From Nitrospiraceae bacterium (GTDB taxonomy: Bacteria > Nitrospirota > Nitrospiria > Nitrospirales > Nitrospiraceae), in contig JAICXS010000015.1 in the NCBI GenBank assembly GCA_025934615.1, positions 1-11,481 on the forward strand: a DNA stretch of 11,481 bases, in the 5' to 3' direction. Position numbers and translations under genes: made by a program. Shown here in pieces: positions 1-7,354 of the stretch (its first letter is position 1; every line of letters begins with the position of its first letter). The notes beneath the pieces were generated by a model. The model saw nothing but the letters and a program-made list of their open reading frames with translations, did no database searches and was not told the DNA's origin.

Positions 1-730
1 GTTTCAGCAGGACCGGGGTGGCTCGAAGCACGGTGCTTGGCAGCTTAGCTCTCCTTGAACGCAAAATTTGTATTAGGGTATCGCCCTTTTGGCATTCGCC
101 TGCGAACCGACCCCGAAGGCCCCACCGAATCCAGCTTGGCTCCTCATCCGGATTGCCCAACTGTTTGCGCAACGACTTGATCGCCCGGTCGATTAACTTT
201 TGCTCATCGGGTTTAGGGGCGCGAACGAGTTCGCGTACTCCTACTAACCAGGTGCGATTACCGAGAGTGCCGACTTTGGTCCGAAGTTTCTTGCGGCCGC
301 CTGTTTCTCGTGCGTCACGACGTACCACTTTGATTTTGCACAATGTCGCAATGTCCTTCGCCAGAAGCTCATTGGACTGCCGAATTACTTGTTCAATGAA
401 GGAAGCGACGGCGGACACGGTGGTGCCGTAGTCAGTTACTAATCCAGCCTCGACAAGACCATCGGCCGATGACTTTGACATGTTGCCCGAACTAATAACT
501 GCCACGTCGTCGAGCAGGAGCACCTTAGCGTGCAGATCGGCACAGTGATAGAGGCGCACTTCTCTCTTCTGCAACATGCGCAGAAGAGCAGCATCTGTTT
601 CGCCGCAAGCAATTGCACGTTTGGAAGCATCTACCACCAGCACGTCTCCTTTGCGGAAGCGGACGAGTTCCTGAGTAACATAGTCCTCGGTCTCAAGCAC
701 GGCATACGGCCGATGAAGCGAATCAAGCAA
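1..730 (-). CDS. Phospholipase D-like (HxK motif) protein, C-terminus beyond window
   Basis: An open minus-strand frame runs without a stop from a TGA at 754-752 to the window edge. It carries one phospholipase D-type motif: counting from a TTG at 730, H67-x-K69-x4-D74, followed by SSGNMS where GSxN is usual. Before it lies a stretch typical of PLD-like proteins (RFRKGDVLVVDAS at 25-36, then GETD). After it comes a basic region and then W-rich sequence. The start is uncertain: no ATG lies between the stop and the domain, and TTG 730 and GTG 700 are the choices, neither with a clear ribosome binding site. The family includes nucleases, phosphatidyl transferases and uncharacterised proteins; with a single motif, activity would need a dimer or a second motif outside the window. 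It lies about 90 nt after the cytochrome gene, so it may be an operon tail or a separate unit. The family call is fairly sure; function is unknown. Confidence 0.68.
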   Translation of the reverse strand, partial: MLDSLHRPYAVLETEDYVTQELVRFRKGDVLVVDASKRAIACGETDAALLRMLQKREVRLYHCADLHAKVLLLDDVAVISSGNMSKSSADGLVEAGLVTDYGTTVSAVASFIEQVIRQSNELLAKDIATLCKIKVVRRDARETGGRKKLRTKVGTLGNRTWLVGVRELVRAPKPDEQKLIDRAIKSLRKQLGNPDEEPSWIRWGLRGRFAGECQKGDTLIQILRSRRAKLPSTVLRATPVLLK

Positions 731-821
731 CGGCAGCGCTTGATCCGGGGCTCATAAACATCGTTAGACAAAGAGATTACTCTGAAATGTTTGGCAAGTT
801 CCAACGAATTGAGGCGTTGCC

Positions 822-2069
822 TTACGGCACCGGCACGTTCACTGTTTTTTTGAAGATCGAGATCGGCTGGAAAGCCGGGTCTTGGCTGCCTTTGGAGGAT
901 TCGGCCTCGATCCGTTGGAGAAAGGATGGCGGGCCACCCACCGGCGCATAATTCAGGGCCGCTTCGACGTCGAAGGTGCGGGTGTCTTTGGGGGTGGGGA
1001 ACGTAAACGTTTCGACGCGCGTTTCTTCCGGCTTGAGGACGGTGTCCTCCAGCACTTTGGTGGCGGCAAAATCGAAGACGGTCTTCTGCCCTTTGGCGTC
1101 CGCGAATACACGTCCATAGCTTCGCTGGTCCGTAAACACAGTCTTTAAGTTTTTCCCCCTCACGTTGAGTTCGAGCACGACGCGCGCCCACGCGGGATGC
1201 GTGGTCGGCAAGTTATGCGGGACGAGACTCTGCACGGTGATGGTCACTTTGGTTTGATCGCCTTTGACTTCTGTGGCAACTTCGAGTTTCGCCGCTTCCT
1301 GTCGTAGCTTGCCGATGCGTCCTGGGAACGTATGATTCGCCACCTTCCGCTTGTTCTCGCCGTTCGCGGATTCGCCGACTTGTTCCGGCATGTGGCACGT
1401 CTGGCATTCCTTGCCTGACTTGACGGCCTTGCTGGTTTCCCAATTCCCAAGCAGATCGTTACTTTTGCCGAGATTCGCCGCAGCCGGAACACTGAGGTGA
1501 CAATTCAAGCAGAGGTCCGACTTACGAAAGAGATCCAGGTCCATCGATTGGTGCGCAAGGTTCTGCACCGCATCTTTATAGGGTCCATAGAGCGTTTTGC
1601 CGGGCTCATACTTCGGCAGGGGCGGGTTGCTCGTTCGATCGATCTGCTTGATCAGATGACATTGCGCGCATCCGACGCCGTCGATGGTGGGATCGCTCGA
1701 TTGCGTTTGCGTCACGAATGTTTGGACTTGATCGAGAAACAGATTGACGTGCGGGGCGTGGCACTTGAAGCAGAGCGCCTTCTCTTTGCCGCCTGAAAAC
1801 GTCAGATACTCATCCAATGCGGCGCGAAAGACCGGCGAATGAATCGATTTGGACAGCGGAGAGGTTTCCCATTCTTCGAAGACACGTTCATGGCAGCGTT
1901 TGCATTTGTTTGAACTGGGAAAGACTTTGTCCACCGTGGCGGCCTTCGGTTTGACATCTTGCGCGTCGCTCCAATGGACGACGCCTCCGAGGCCAACGAG
2001 TGCTGTTACCGCAACACTTATGATTAGGCTCATGGCTCTCGTCACGATGCCGAACCCCCTTCTCTCCAT
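822..2069 (-). CDS. Exported pentaheme cytochrome c, cytochrome c554-like heme region
   Basis: A 415-residue periplasmic electron carrier. It has an N-terminal hydrophobic signal segment (about residues 13-33) and five CxxCH heme c sites: CKRCH 56-60, CFKCH 100-104, CAQCH 134-138, CLNCH 187-191 and CQTCH 222-226. The segment YGPYKDAVQNLAHQS just before heme 4 is shared with the neighbouring cytochrome. Residues 240-415 lack cysteine and look beta-rich, with a PHNLP motif at 284-288 like the (G/P)HxxP motif in C-terminal domains of multiheme cytochromes. The ATG lies one base after the upstream stop codon and has no good ribosome binding site, so translation is probably coupled. An in-frame ATG at 2033, directly before the hydrophobic core, is an alternative start. 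Heme number and export are read from sequence; partners are inferred from the adjacent NxrC-like gene. Confidence 0.88.
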   Translation of the reverse strand: MERRGFGIVTRAMSLIISVAVTALVGLGGVVHWSDAQDVKPKAATVDKVFPSSNKCKRCHERVFEEWETSPLSKSIHSPVFRAALDEYLTFSGGKEKALCFKCHAPHVNLFLDQVQTFVTQTQSSDPTIDGVGCAQCHLIKQIDRTSNPPLPKYEPGKTLYGPYKDAVQNLAHQSMDLDLFRKSDLCLNCHLSVPAAANLGKSNDLLGNWETSKAVKSGKECQTCHMPEQVGESANGENKRKVANHTFPGRIGKLRQEAAKLEVATEVKGDQTKVTITVQSLVPHNLPTTHPAWARVVLELNVRGKNLKTVFTDQRSYGRVFADAKGQKTVFDFAATKVLEDTVLKPEETRVETFTFPTPKDTRTFDVEAALNYAPVGGPPSFLQRIEAESSKGSQDPAFQPISIFKKTVNVPVP

Positions 2070-2070
2070 C

Positions 2071-3366
2071 TCATAAGGCTTTGATGCGGAATGTCAGAAC
2101 GCGCGGTTGGGAGTATTCGTGAATGAGGGTCGTCGCCGTCTCGCGATCCTTATCGCTCGGCAGCGTAGCAAGGTATTTTGCCTGCAACTCGGACGTCGGT
2201 TCTGGAATCAGGGAATAAGTCAGCAGGGCTTCGATCGATACGGGCGCGGCGCTCCCAGATGGCAGCGCGAGACTAAACGGCAGGCGCCGGGTCGTGCCGC
2301 CCTTGATCAGCGGATCGGGAATCGGCCCACGAAGGATCTGATCGTATGGCAGACCAATATGCTTCACCTCGGATGCCACGGTCACGCCTTTGGCATCCTT
2401 GAGTGTCACGGTCACAAAAAACTGCTTTAAGATCGGATCGCCATCGGGAAAACTGTGCGGTAAGCTGCCGCTTCGCACGAGTACAGTGCCTTCCACCTTA
2501 TCCGACCCTTTCGACGTCTCCACATCCACCCGCGGCATCCATTCGGCTTGAAGATTTCGGTTCTTGAGCATGATGCCTGGGATGACGACCCCGCGAAACC
2601 AGTGGCGGCCGATCGCCCGCGTCATCGACCCTCGCTTCGAGGTCGAACTCCCGGTGGATTGTTCCATATGGCAATCTTGGCAGACCGTCCCTTGTAGGAT
2701 TTCACCAGGTAAATCGCGGCGGGTCGCATCCTTGACCTTATCGAAATGACAAGACGTACAGTAGTTGGCCCCTTTGAACAAAGGCGATTGCGTGGATTGA
2801 TGCACCAGGTTCTCTTCCGCATCGGCATACGGCCCGTAAATGGTGCTGTCGGGATTGATCTTGAAGGTCGGCGGTTGTCCCGCAGTGTCTGCCACCCCGC
2901 TCACCATATGGCACGACGCACACCCGATACCTTCCACTTGGACCTTTCCAGAGAGCACCTGTTTGTTGATCTTATCGACGTGTTGAGGAAACACCGTCAC
3001 GGCAGGCACGTGGCAGGACAAGCATTTCGTACGCTGCTCTGACGTGGGATTTGTCTGAAGCCACAATCCAAGGACCGTTTTAAAAATCGGCGATTCGAGG
3101 GAAGTGCCATGGAGAAGGGCGGCATCCACACGGCCGAACGTTTTTAAGTCCGGCGTTTGCTCCCGCATACCCTTCCATTCTTCATAATGGCGGTCATGGC
3201 ACTGCTTGCAGTCTTCTGAGCGGATGAACGTCTTCTCAATTTCATCGACCCAGTCTTCGGGTGCTTGCCCGTTGGATTTCTGCGCGGCGGCTCGCTCATC
3301 ATAGAGGGCCCCCACTGCGATGAGGAGCCCGAGTAACACGAGTCCGATGGAGAGCTTGATCCTCAC
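2071..3366 (-). CDS. Exported pentaheme cytochrome c, paralogue of its downstream neighbour
   Basis: A 431-residue c-type cytochrome with a classic Sec signal peptide (hydrophobic residues about 4-21, likely cleavage near AAA 26-28). Five heme sites occur in the same order as in the next gene: CKQCH 53-57, CLSCH 115-119, CASCH 149-153, CTSCH 203-207 and CQDCH 229-233. The segment IYGPYADAEENLVHQS (176-191) matches the paralogue. The C-terminal 190 residues have no heme site and include PHSFP (303-307), a variant of the multiheme cytochrome C-terminal motif. It starts with GTG at 3366; GAGGAG eight bases upstream supports this start. The stop at 2071-2073 is one base from the next start, so the two cytochromes are probably made together. 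Role: periplasmic electron transfer, with the partner unknown. It could accept electrons from the heme b subunit encoded two genes upstream. Confidence 0.89.
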   Translation of the reverse strand: MRIKLSIGLVLLGLLIAVGALYDERAAAQKSNGQAPEDWVDEIEKTFIRSEDCKQCHDRHYEEWKGMREQTPDLKTFGRVDAALLHGTSLESPIFKTVLGLWLQTNPTSEQRTKCLSCHVPAVTVFPQHVDKINKQVLSGKVQVEGIGCASCHMVSGVADTAGQPPTFKINPDSTIYGPYADAEENLVHQSTQSPLFKGANYCTSCHFDKVKDATRRDLPGEILQGTVCQDCHMEQSTGSSTSKRGSMTRAIGRHWFRGVVIPGIMLKNRNLQAEWMPRVDVETSKGSDKVEGTVLVRSGSLPHSFPDGDPILKQFFVTVTLKDAKGVTVASEVKHIGLPYDQILRGPIPDPLIKGGTTRRLPFSLALPSGSAAPVSIEALLTYSLIPEPTSELQAKYLATLPSDKDRETATTLIHEYSQPRVLTFRIKAL

Positions 3367-3402
3367 TCTACTGGCTCCTCACACGAGCGGCGCTCGTTCA
3401 TC

Positions 3403-3867
3403 TTAATCCCGCTTGCAGCCGACGAAATGAAAATTCATCACTCCGCCGACGCCTTGTGTTTCCGGGTCTGCCGGCTCATAGGTGCCCACCGTAAAATTGC
3501 ACGTGGGCATCGCGCGCCTCAAGGCTCGGCCGAAATCGCTCAAGGTTCTGACTTCTACTTTGTCGATCTCTTTAATGACCGCCCGCACTTTGATACCGGC
3601 AAGGTCTGCTTGGGTGCCACCGATGACTTCGAACACTACGACCCCTTCGGCCTTCTGCATTTTCAGTTCCTGTTGGATCTCTTCGTCAACAGGCCCGACA
3701 ATGATGCCGAATTCTTCGCCGAGACGCACCGCATCGTCATCGGTCATCTTCCCATTCTCTTGGGAAGGCGCCGCGTAGATCTCCACAACTCCGCCGCAGA
3801 CGGCGATCAACAGCGTCATCGCCGCCAGGCTGCCGATCGTCTGAAAGACATTGAGGCCTTTTCGCAT
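3403..3867 (-). CDS. Small exported PDZ-domain protein
   Basis: A 154-residue protein with an N-terminal signal segment (hydrophobic residues 8-28, possible cleavage after YAA at 31-33) and one PDZ domain at about 45-130. The PDZ features are a carboxylate-loop region LGEEFGIIV (49-57), VVFEVIGGTQADLAGIK (77-93) in the position of the usual 'V..V..gsPA..AGl', and a following 'v....v' strand with TLSDFGRAL. No protease domain accompanies it, unlike in DegP/HtrA or Ctp proteins. PDZ domains bind C-terminal tails or exposed strands, so a periplasmic adaptor or assembly role for the neighbouring cytochromes and heme b protein is a reasonable inference. Three cysteines (24, 123, 151) do not form a heme site. 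C24 is not in a good lipobox because Val precedes it. The gene sits 66 nt after the NxrC-like gene and 36 nt before the cytochrome pair. Confidence 0.8.
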   Translation of the reverse strand: MRKGLNVFQTIGSLAAMTLLIAVCGGVVEIYAAPSQENGKMTDDDAVRLGEEFGIIVGPVDEEIQQELKMQKAEGVVVFEVIGGTQADLAGIKVRAVIKEIDKVEVRTLSDFGRALRRAMPTCNFTVGTYEPADPETQGVGGVMNFHFVGCKRD

Positions 3868-3933
3868 CTATCGCCCCGCGTGGTTCTGGATACATTCACT
3901 CTGGCCTTGCGGCTCATTACCGACCATCCATCG

Positions 3934-4764
3934 TCACAATGTGACGGGATCGATCGACAGTTGAAACCATGGCGCGACGGCTTTTTGCCCATTCCGCTCC
4001 TTGTTTTCTCCGTTCCAGACCGCAAATGCAATGGTCTGCAGATGCCCGGGCTCCAATCTCGCTTCATTGTCCTGACCAGTGCTGGCCAATGGACGACGCA
4101 TGACGACATGCCACATGCCGTCTTTCCATGTTGCTTTGCCCTGCACGCGACCTTGTTCATCCTTTGTCGTCAACGTGCTGAATCCACCCCCGATCAAATC
4201 TTCCACTGAAGACTTGCGCCGTGGGATCACCTCGAACCGCCGCACTTCACCGTCTTTCTTCTCAGTTGATTTCGCCGCTCGACGGTCAATATCGCTCTGC
4301 CAATCGGCCTTCCAGTGCCAAATATTGATGTAATGATCCAGTTGCCCCATGCAGAAAAAAGCAGGGGCATCTCCTAATGGCAACCCGATTGCCACGCCGT
4401 CTCGAAAGGTGCCGGGCGTCAAGCGATCGTTTTTGGTGTTATCTTGCCATTCGAGTAGAAACGCGATGTCCGTGCCATTGTGGATGGATCGAACGGTTAA
4501 TGCTCGCGCAGCCGGCTCAGGCCACACCGGACGGGTAATCACCTGACCGCTGAGCGGCAGGGTCATGGGAGGAACTTTGCTCCAGGCAGGGTCTTCCGGT
4601 GCGGTAGGGAGGGCGCCGGGGAGGTAATGGGCACGAATAAACATGCCCTGCGAACTCACGATGGGAATGCCGAAGGCTCCAAGGATGAGGGCGCTGAAGA
4701 AGAGAGCCGAGAGAAGAACAATCAGTGCATGAGGTCTATTCCAAACACGCTGCCACCGCCCCAT
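3934..4764 (-). CDS. NxrC-like heme b gamma subunit, short form
   Basis: An exported protein of the ethylbenzene dehydrogenase gamma-subunit fold, the group that includes NxrC candidates of Nitrospira. These bind one heme b and pass electrons between the iron-sulfur beta subunit and an acceptor. Counting from ATG 4764, it has a hydrophobic signal or anchor (about 13-36), PLSGQVITRP (70-79), FRDGVAIGLP, CMGQ with Met139, INIWHWKADWQSD, SSVEDLIGGGFSTLTT, and a C-terminal ERNGQKAVAPWF with Lys261. Met and Lys are the known axial heme ligands in the family, and both are in place. GTG 4770 is also in frame, but GAGGGG lies about five bases before ATG 4764 and abuts the GTG, so the ATG (276 residues) is preferred. 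It shares most motifs with the gene at 10507-11460 but lacks that protein's central insertion of about 35-40 residues. No alpha or beta subunit is adjacent. Confidence 0.85.
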   Translation of the reverse strand: MGRWQRVWNRPHALIVLLSALFFSALILGAFGIPIVSSQGMFIRAHYLPGALPTAPEDPAWSKVPPMTLPLSGQVITRPVWPEPAARALTVRSIHNGTDIAFLLEWQDNTKNDRLTPGTFRDGVAIGLPLGDAPAFFCMGQLDHYINIWHWKADWQSDIDRRAAKSTEKKDGEVRRFEVIPRRKSSVEDLIGGGFSTLTTKDEQGRVQGKATWKDGMWHVVMRRPLASTGQDNEARLEPGHLQTIAFAVWNGENKERNGQKAVAPWFQLSIDPVTL

Positions 4765-4858
4765 CTCCACCCCTCGTACGAACGGACCGCCTCGCTTGAA
4801 AGTCAGTCACAGCTCGCCGTCTCACGACGCCTCCGAGCGCAGGGAAGCTACGAGAATC

Positions 4859-6112
4859 CTACCACAACTTTGCGCGGCGGATCTTGTTCTCTCCGCGCTC
4901 ACACACATACAACGAACCTTGAGAGTCGAGCGCCAGGCCGACCGGCGAATTGACGACGGCTTCAGTGGACAAGAGACCATCGCCATGCTTGATCATCCCC
5001 GCCGACTCTTTCGCTACAAACCGAGCCGCGCCGCAGCCGCCCATATGTTTATCTTCGTATCCGCTGTCACCGTTCCCAGCCACCGTCGTAATGAGGCCCG
5101 TTGTCGCATCGACTTTGCGGACACGATGGTTCATCGTATCTGAAATATAGGCATGATTTTCGGCATCAAAGAGAACCGCTTCAGGTGCATGCAGCATGGA
5201 CATGATGGCCGGCTTTCCATCGCCATCAAAGCCAAACCGGCAGACGCCGGCGACCGTCGAGATAATTCCGGTATGTCGGTCGATCCTTCGGACGCGATTA
5301 CTCCCCTTGTCGACGACACAGATATGCCCGTCGCGATCGACAGCGATCCCCACGATATCGTACAACCGCGCTTCCAGAGCAGGCCGACCGTCATCGAGGT
5401 ACATCGAGAGATCCAACCCATCGGAGCACACCGGCATCAGCCAGCCTTGATCGTCGCTAAAATCGATACCAATGGCATCGCCGGACAATACCACTAGATT
5501 TCTTGCAACCAGGGGCTGCTCACGCGCTTCGTCTTCGTCAGACCATGTCCCGGCAATCGTCGTGACATGCCCCGTTTTCGGATCATAGCGCCGTACGCGA
5601 TGTGCCTGCGTATCGGCAATATAGAGCACGTCGTCGGCATCGAACGCAATGGCGGCGGGCCACGTTAAGTTGATTTCCAGAGCCGGACCATCGCCATTAA
5701 AGTTATGCTGTCCGGTGCCGACGACCGTCGTAATGATGCCGGTTTCGCGGTCGACTCGACGGATGCGATTGCTGCCGGAGTCGCAGATATACAAATTATT
5801 CTGAGAGTCGAAGGCAAGATCGAGCGGAAGGTACAGGCCTGCCTCTGCACAAGGGCCATCGTCGCCGCTATAGCACGTTTCGCCGATTCCGGAGAAATTG
5901 TGCAGGGTGCCCGTCTGCAAGTCTATGCGGCGCACACGGTCCGATCCCGATTCGGCAAAATAGAGATAGCGCTCTTCTTTATCGAGGGCTGCATGGTGGG
6001 GCAGCGGGATACCTGCCTTCACAGCCAGTTTCCCGTCTCCCGTGCTCCTCGCCTTGCCGTTGCCGGCAAAGGTCTCAATATATCCAACGCCTAGTTCAAC
6101 TCCGGTTGCCAT
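4859..6112 (-). CDS. NHL-repeat beta-propeller protein
   Basis: A 417-residue protein built of about six NHL repeats, centred near residues 36-64, 94-120, 151-176, 251-276, 307-332 and 388-413. Each has the pattern 'P..lafD..g.lYi.D....rvRr.d', usually followed by 'TG.i.TvaG.g..g..gDg'. A degenerate stretch at about 195-250 interrupts the series and may be a weak propeller blade. This fold usually mediates protein or ligand binding. No signal peptide is visible after the ATG, which has AAGGAA four bases upstream, so the protein appears cytoplasmic; this is odd next to exported redox genes. It lies between tatA (68 nt gap) and the short NxrC-like gene (94 nt to its preferred ATG). A scaffold or maturation role is inference; some NHL proteins act as enzymes. 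Confidence 0.83.
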   Translation of the reverse strand: MATGVELGVGYIETFAGNGKARSTGDGKLAVKAGIPLPHHAALDKEERYLYFAESGSDRVRRIDLQTGTLHNFSGIGETCYSGDDGPCAEAGLYLPLDLAFDSQNNLYICDSGSNRIRRVDRETGIITTVVGTGQHNFNGDGPALEINLTWPAAIAFDADDVLYIADTQAHRVRRYDPKTGHVTTIAGTWSDEDEAREQPLVARNLVVLSGDAIGIDFSDDQGWLMPVCSDGLDLSMYLDDGRPALEARLYDIVGIAVDRDGHICVVDKGSNRVRRIDRHTGIISTVAGVCRFGFDGDGKPAIMSMLHAPEAVLFDAENHAYISDTMNHRVRKVDATTGLITTVAGNGDSGYEDKHMGGCGAARFVAKESAGMIKHGDGLLSTEAVVNSPVGLALDSQGSLYVCERGENKIRRAKLW

Positions 6113-6180
6113 ACTGTTCCTTATTAGTTTTTCGACTCTACCGATCGCCGCACCGCCAGGACAACGGATGGACGGATGGA

Positions 6181-6462
6181 CTACGCTTTTGATGTCTGTG
6201 CGACCTGTGGTTCAGAGATCGACATTTGGATGGGCGGCGCAAGAGGCGCAGGCTGCGCACTGACCTGTTGCGGTGCCTGCGGTGCCATCTCAGCTTGATT
6301 TTGGGCCTGTGCTTCTGCTTCGACCTCGTGCACGGATTTTTTAAACCCTTTGATCGCCTTGCCGAGCCCTTCTCCAAGTTGCGGTAATTTGCCGGCGCCA
6401 AAGATGATTAACACAATGAACAGGACGAGAATCAACTCGGTGAATCCAATGCTCCCAAACAT
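6181..6462 (-). CDS. tatA: TatA/TatE-family twin-arginine translocase subunit
   Basis: A 93-residue protein with the full TatA signature: a short N-terminal transmembrane helix (residues 5-20, with polar Glu9), the FG hinge at 21-22, then an amphipathic helix KLPQLGEGLGKAIKGFKKSV (25-44). After residue 45 follows a low-complexity Gln/Pro/Ala-rich tail. TatA oligomers form the membrane channel through which folded, cofactor-loaded proteins cross. Periplasmic NXR-type molybdopterin enzymes are typically exported by Tat, so a TatA gene inside a redox operon suggests co-supply of export capacity. AAGGAG six bases upstream supports the ATG. TatB is less likely because of the short length and the FG-KLP-GxxLG pattern. 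TatA and TatE cannot be told apart by sequence alone. Confidence 0.93.
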   Translation of the reverse strand: MFGSIGFTELILVLFIVLIIFGAGKLPQLGEGLGKAIKGFKKSVHEVEAEAQAQNQAEMAPQAPQQVSAQPAPLAPPIQMSISEPQVAQTSKA

Positions 6463-6494
6463 GGTGCGCTCCTTGTGTTAAAGGTCCCTTCCTT

Positions 6495-6522
6495 AATAAT
6501 AGTGCATCAATAATAGTGCATC
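6495..6522. repeat. Perfect 14-bp tandem duplication between TPR gene and tatA
   Basis: The unit aataatagtgcatc occurs twice without a gap (6495-6508 and 6509-6522), followed by a partial echo gcgcatca. It is in the 65-nt spacer just after the TPR stop codon. A slippage duplication is the simplest explanation; a protein binding site or a spacing element is possible but unsupported. Confidence 0.9.
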
Positions 6523-6527
6523 GCGCA

Positions 6528-7340
6528 TCAGGCTTTGCCCGTCTCTCGTGATCGTTTGGTGAAACGATCTTTTAGCTTTTGCCGAGTCTGTTCGGCTTGC
6601 TCGAACATCTTGCACTTATCATAGGTACTGATCAAATTGTAATACGCCAATGGCTCATCAGGATTGTGGTCCACAGCCTCTTCCATCACTTTAATGGCCA
6701 AATCGGTTTTCTTATGACTCAATGTAATCTCCATCAGCTTGAAACTGCATTCCAGATGCTTCGGATCCAGTTCCAATACTTTCAGGTAGCATTGGATGGC
6801 CATATCGATGGTATTGTAATCAGACACCGCCGGATTATCGAGTTCCGCATACACACCGGCTAGGTTATACCAAGCGATCGGGTCCTCTGGATTGACCTCC
6901 ACAAGACGCTCGTAATAGTTCTTGGCTTCGACGAATTGTCGCTTATCGGAATGCACACGTCCCAAATTAAAGAGCGCCAGCACGTCTTCGGGAAAGACTT
7001 CCAGGGCCTTCTTAAATTGGGCTTCAGCTTCATCCATCATGCCCTTGGTGCCGTAAATCGTACCGAGATTCGAATAATACATCGCCAAGGACCGGTTCAT
7101 TTCTGCGCGTAAGCCTTCGGCCATCTCAATCGACTTCTTGACCTCGGCCAAGGCATCGTCTAATCGACCTTTGCTGAAGTATAGCTCGCCCAGCCGGCAG
7201 CGAGCTTGGAAGTCCTCGCCCTCACTGGCAAGAAGCTTTTCTAATTCGGCGATCTCTTCATCCGGCGTCAACGGCCGTTCCTCTTGCTCTGTCACTGTGG
7301 CAGTCGCTTCACTCGGGTTTGTCATTTTGTGTTCATCCAT
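6528..7340 (-). CDS. Tetratricopeptide-repeat (TPR) protein
   Basis: A 270-residue soluble protein. An acidic, low-complexity N-terminus (1-40) is followed by about six TPR units at roughly 43-76, 86-119, 120-153, 154-194, 197-228 and 230-260. Typical signatures are 'RLGELYFSKGRLDDALAEVKKSIE', 'NLGTIYGTKGMMDEAEAQFKKALEVFPED' and 'WYNLAGVYAEL' (given here as split consensus pieces of the individual repeats). The repeat at 154-194 has an insertion. There is no signal peptide and no catalytic domain. TPR proteins are scaffolds, and some act as assembly chaperones for molybdenum enzymes and cytochromes. Its place between a membrane protein (14 nt gap) and tatA suggests a cytoplasmic assembly role, which is inference. 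ATG 7340 has AGGA about nine bases upstream; an in-frame ATG five codons later is also possible. Confidence 0.86.
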   Translation of the reverse strand: MDEHKMTNPSEATATVTEQEERPLTPDEEIAELEKLLASEGEDFQARCRLGELYFSKGRLDDALAEVKKSIEMAEGLRAEMNRSLAMYYSNLGTIYGTKGMMDEAEAQFKKALEVFPEDVLALFNLGRVHSDKRQFVEAKNYYERLVEVNPEDPIAWYNLAGVYAELDNPAVSDYNTIDMAIQCYLKVLELDPKHLECSFKLMEITLSHKKTDLAIKVMEEAVDHNPDEPLAYYNLISTYDKCKMFEQAEQTRQKLKDRFTKRSRETGKA

Positions 7341-7354
7341 AGTGGCGGTTCCTG

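Noticed and set aside
18..431. Plus-strand open frame of 137 codons at the left edge
   Set aside because: The opposite strand carries a continuous PLD-like frame with an HxK motif, while this frame gives Ser/Arg-rich sequence without a recognisable domain.
814..828. TGCC-GTAA-GGCA mini-hairpin over the stop codon of the last cytochrome gene
   Set aside because: Only four base pairs and no T-tract; the operon end cannot be placed here from this.
631..1191. Minus-strand open frame of 186 codons overlapping the cytochrome C-terminus and the PLD gene start
   Set aside because: Arg-rich translation with no domain; it is an out-of-frame reading of the cytochrome gene and the region after it.
3932..3946. 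Perfect 7+1+7 inverted repeat (cgtcaca-a-tgtgacg) over the stop codon of the short NxrC-like gene
   Set aside because: The half-site order is opposite to a CRP/FNR site (TGTGA-N6-TCACA), the one-base centre cannot form an RNA hairpin, and no T-tract follows.
3427..4209. Plus-strand open frame of 260 codons
   Set aside because: It is antisense to the PDZ and short NxrC-like genes, which have recognisable domains, and its translation shows no family features.
4819..4832. CGTC-GTGA-GACG mini-hairpin in the spacer before the short NxrC-like gene
   Set aside because: Only four base pairs and no T-tract, so it is too weak to call a terminator.
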